A stretch of 5,140 nt of DNA from an uncultured Eubacteriales bacterium (lineage in GTDB: Bacteria > Bacillota > Clostridia > UBA1381), in NCBI GenBank assembly GCA_900556575.1, contig USPO01000140.1, positions 1 to 5,140 of the forward strand, given 5' to 3'. The notes under the pieces were generated by a model that searched no databases, had not been told where the DNA came from, and was given only the letters and a program-made list of their open reading frames with translations. Shown one piece after another: positions 5,139-5,140 of the stretch (the stretch's first letter is position 1; each line of letters opens with the position of its first letter). The translations under genes and the position numbers were made by a program.

Positions 5139-5140
5139 GT

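Overview
The window looks like a piece of a low-GC Firmicutes chromosome, most likely from an anaerobic member of Clostridia. The evidence is AT-rich DNA with frequent AGA (Arg) codons, strong GGAGG-type ribosome binding sites, and the gene order dnaE - (mtrB) - pfkA - pyk, which resembles the Firmicutes arrangement of DNA polymerase III alpha next to the two committed glycolytic kinases. The genus cannot be fixed from sequence alone. All genes lie on the + strand.

Layout. Positions 1-222 hold the last 73 codons of dnaE (replicative DNA polymerase III alpha). A 316-nt intergenic stretch follows (223-538). It has no gene I can support, but it carries a good sigma-A-type promoter (372-400), several inverted repeats including a Rex-operator-like palindrome (347-364), and a GC-rich hairpin directly against the next gene's Shine-Dalgarno. 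Positions 539-781 encode a small protein that I recognise as TRAP (MtrB), the tryptophan-activated RNA-binding attenuation protein. Then come pfkA (842-1816, ATP-dependent 6-phosphofructokinase) and pyk (1858-3618, pyruvate kinase with an extra C-terminal PEP-utilising-type domain), closed by a strong intrinsic terminator (3630-3674). A second two-gene unit follows: a YbgC/FadM-type hotdog acyl-CoA thioesterase (3699-4118) and a D-2-hydroxyacid dehydrogenase of the glycerate dehydrogenase/hydroxypyruvate reductase type (4136-5095). It ends in an 18-bp perfect-stem terminator at the window edge.

How the genes fit together. PfkA and Pyk catalyse the first committed step and the last step of glycolysis and are almost certainly co-transcribed, being 41 nt apart with no terminator between them. 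The TRAP gene sits at the head of this cluster and may be co-transcribed with it, although a separate pfkA promoter is also possible (771-799). The thioesterase/dehydrogenase pair has no assigned pathway. The most unusual point is the TRAP gene placed in front of a glycolytic operon, with no trp genes or folE visible, behind a long structured leader.
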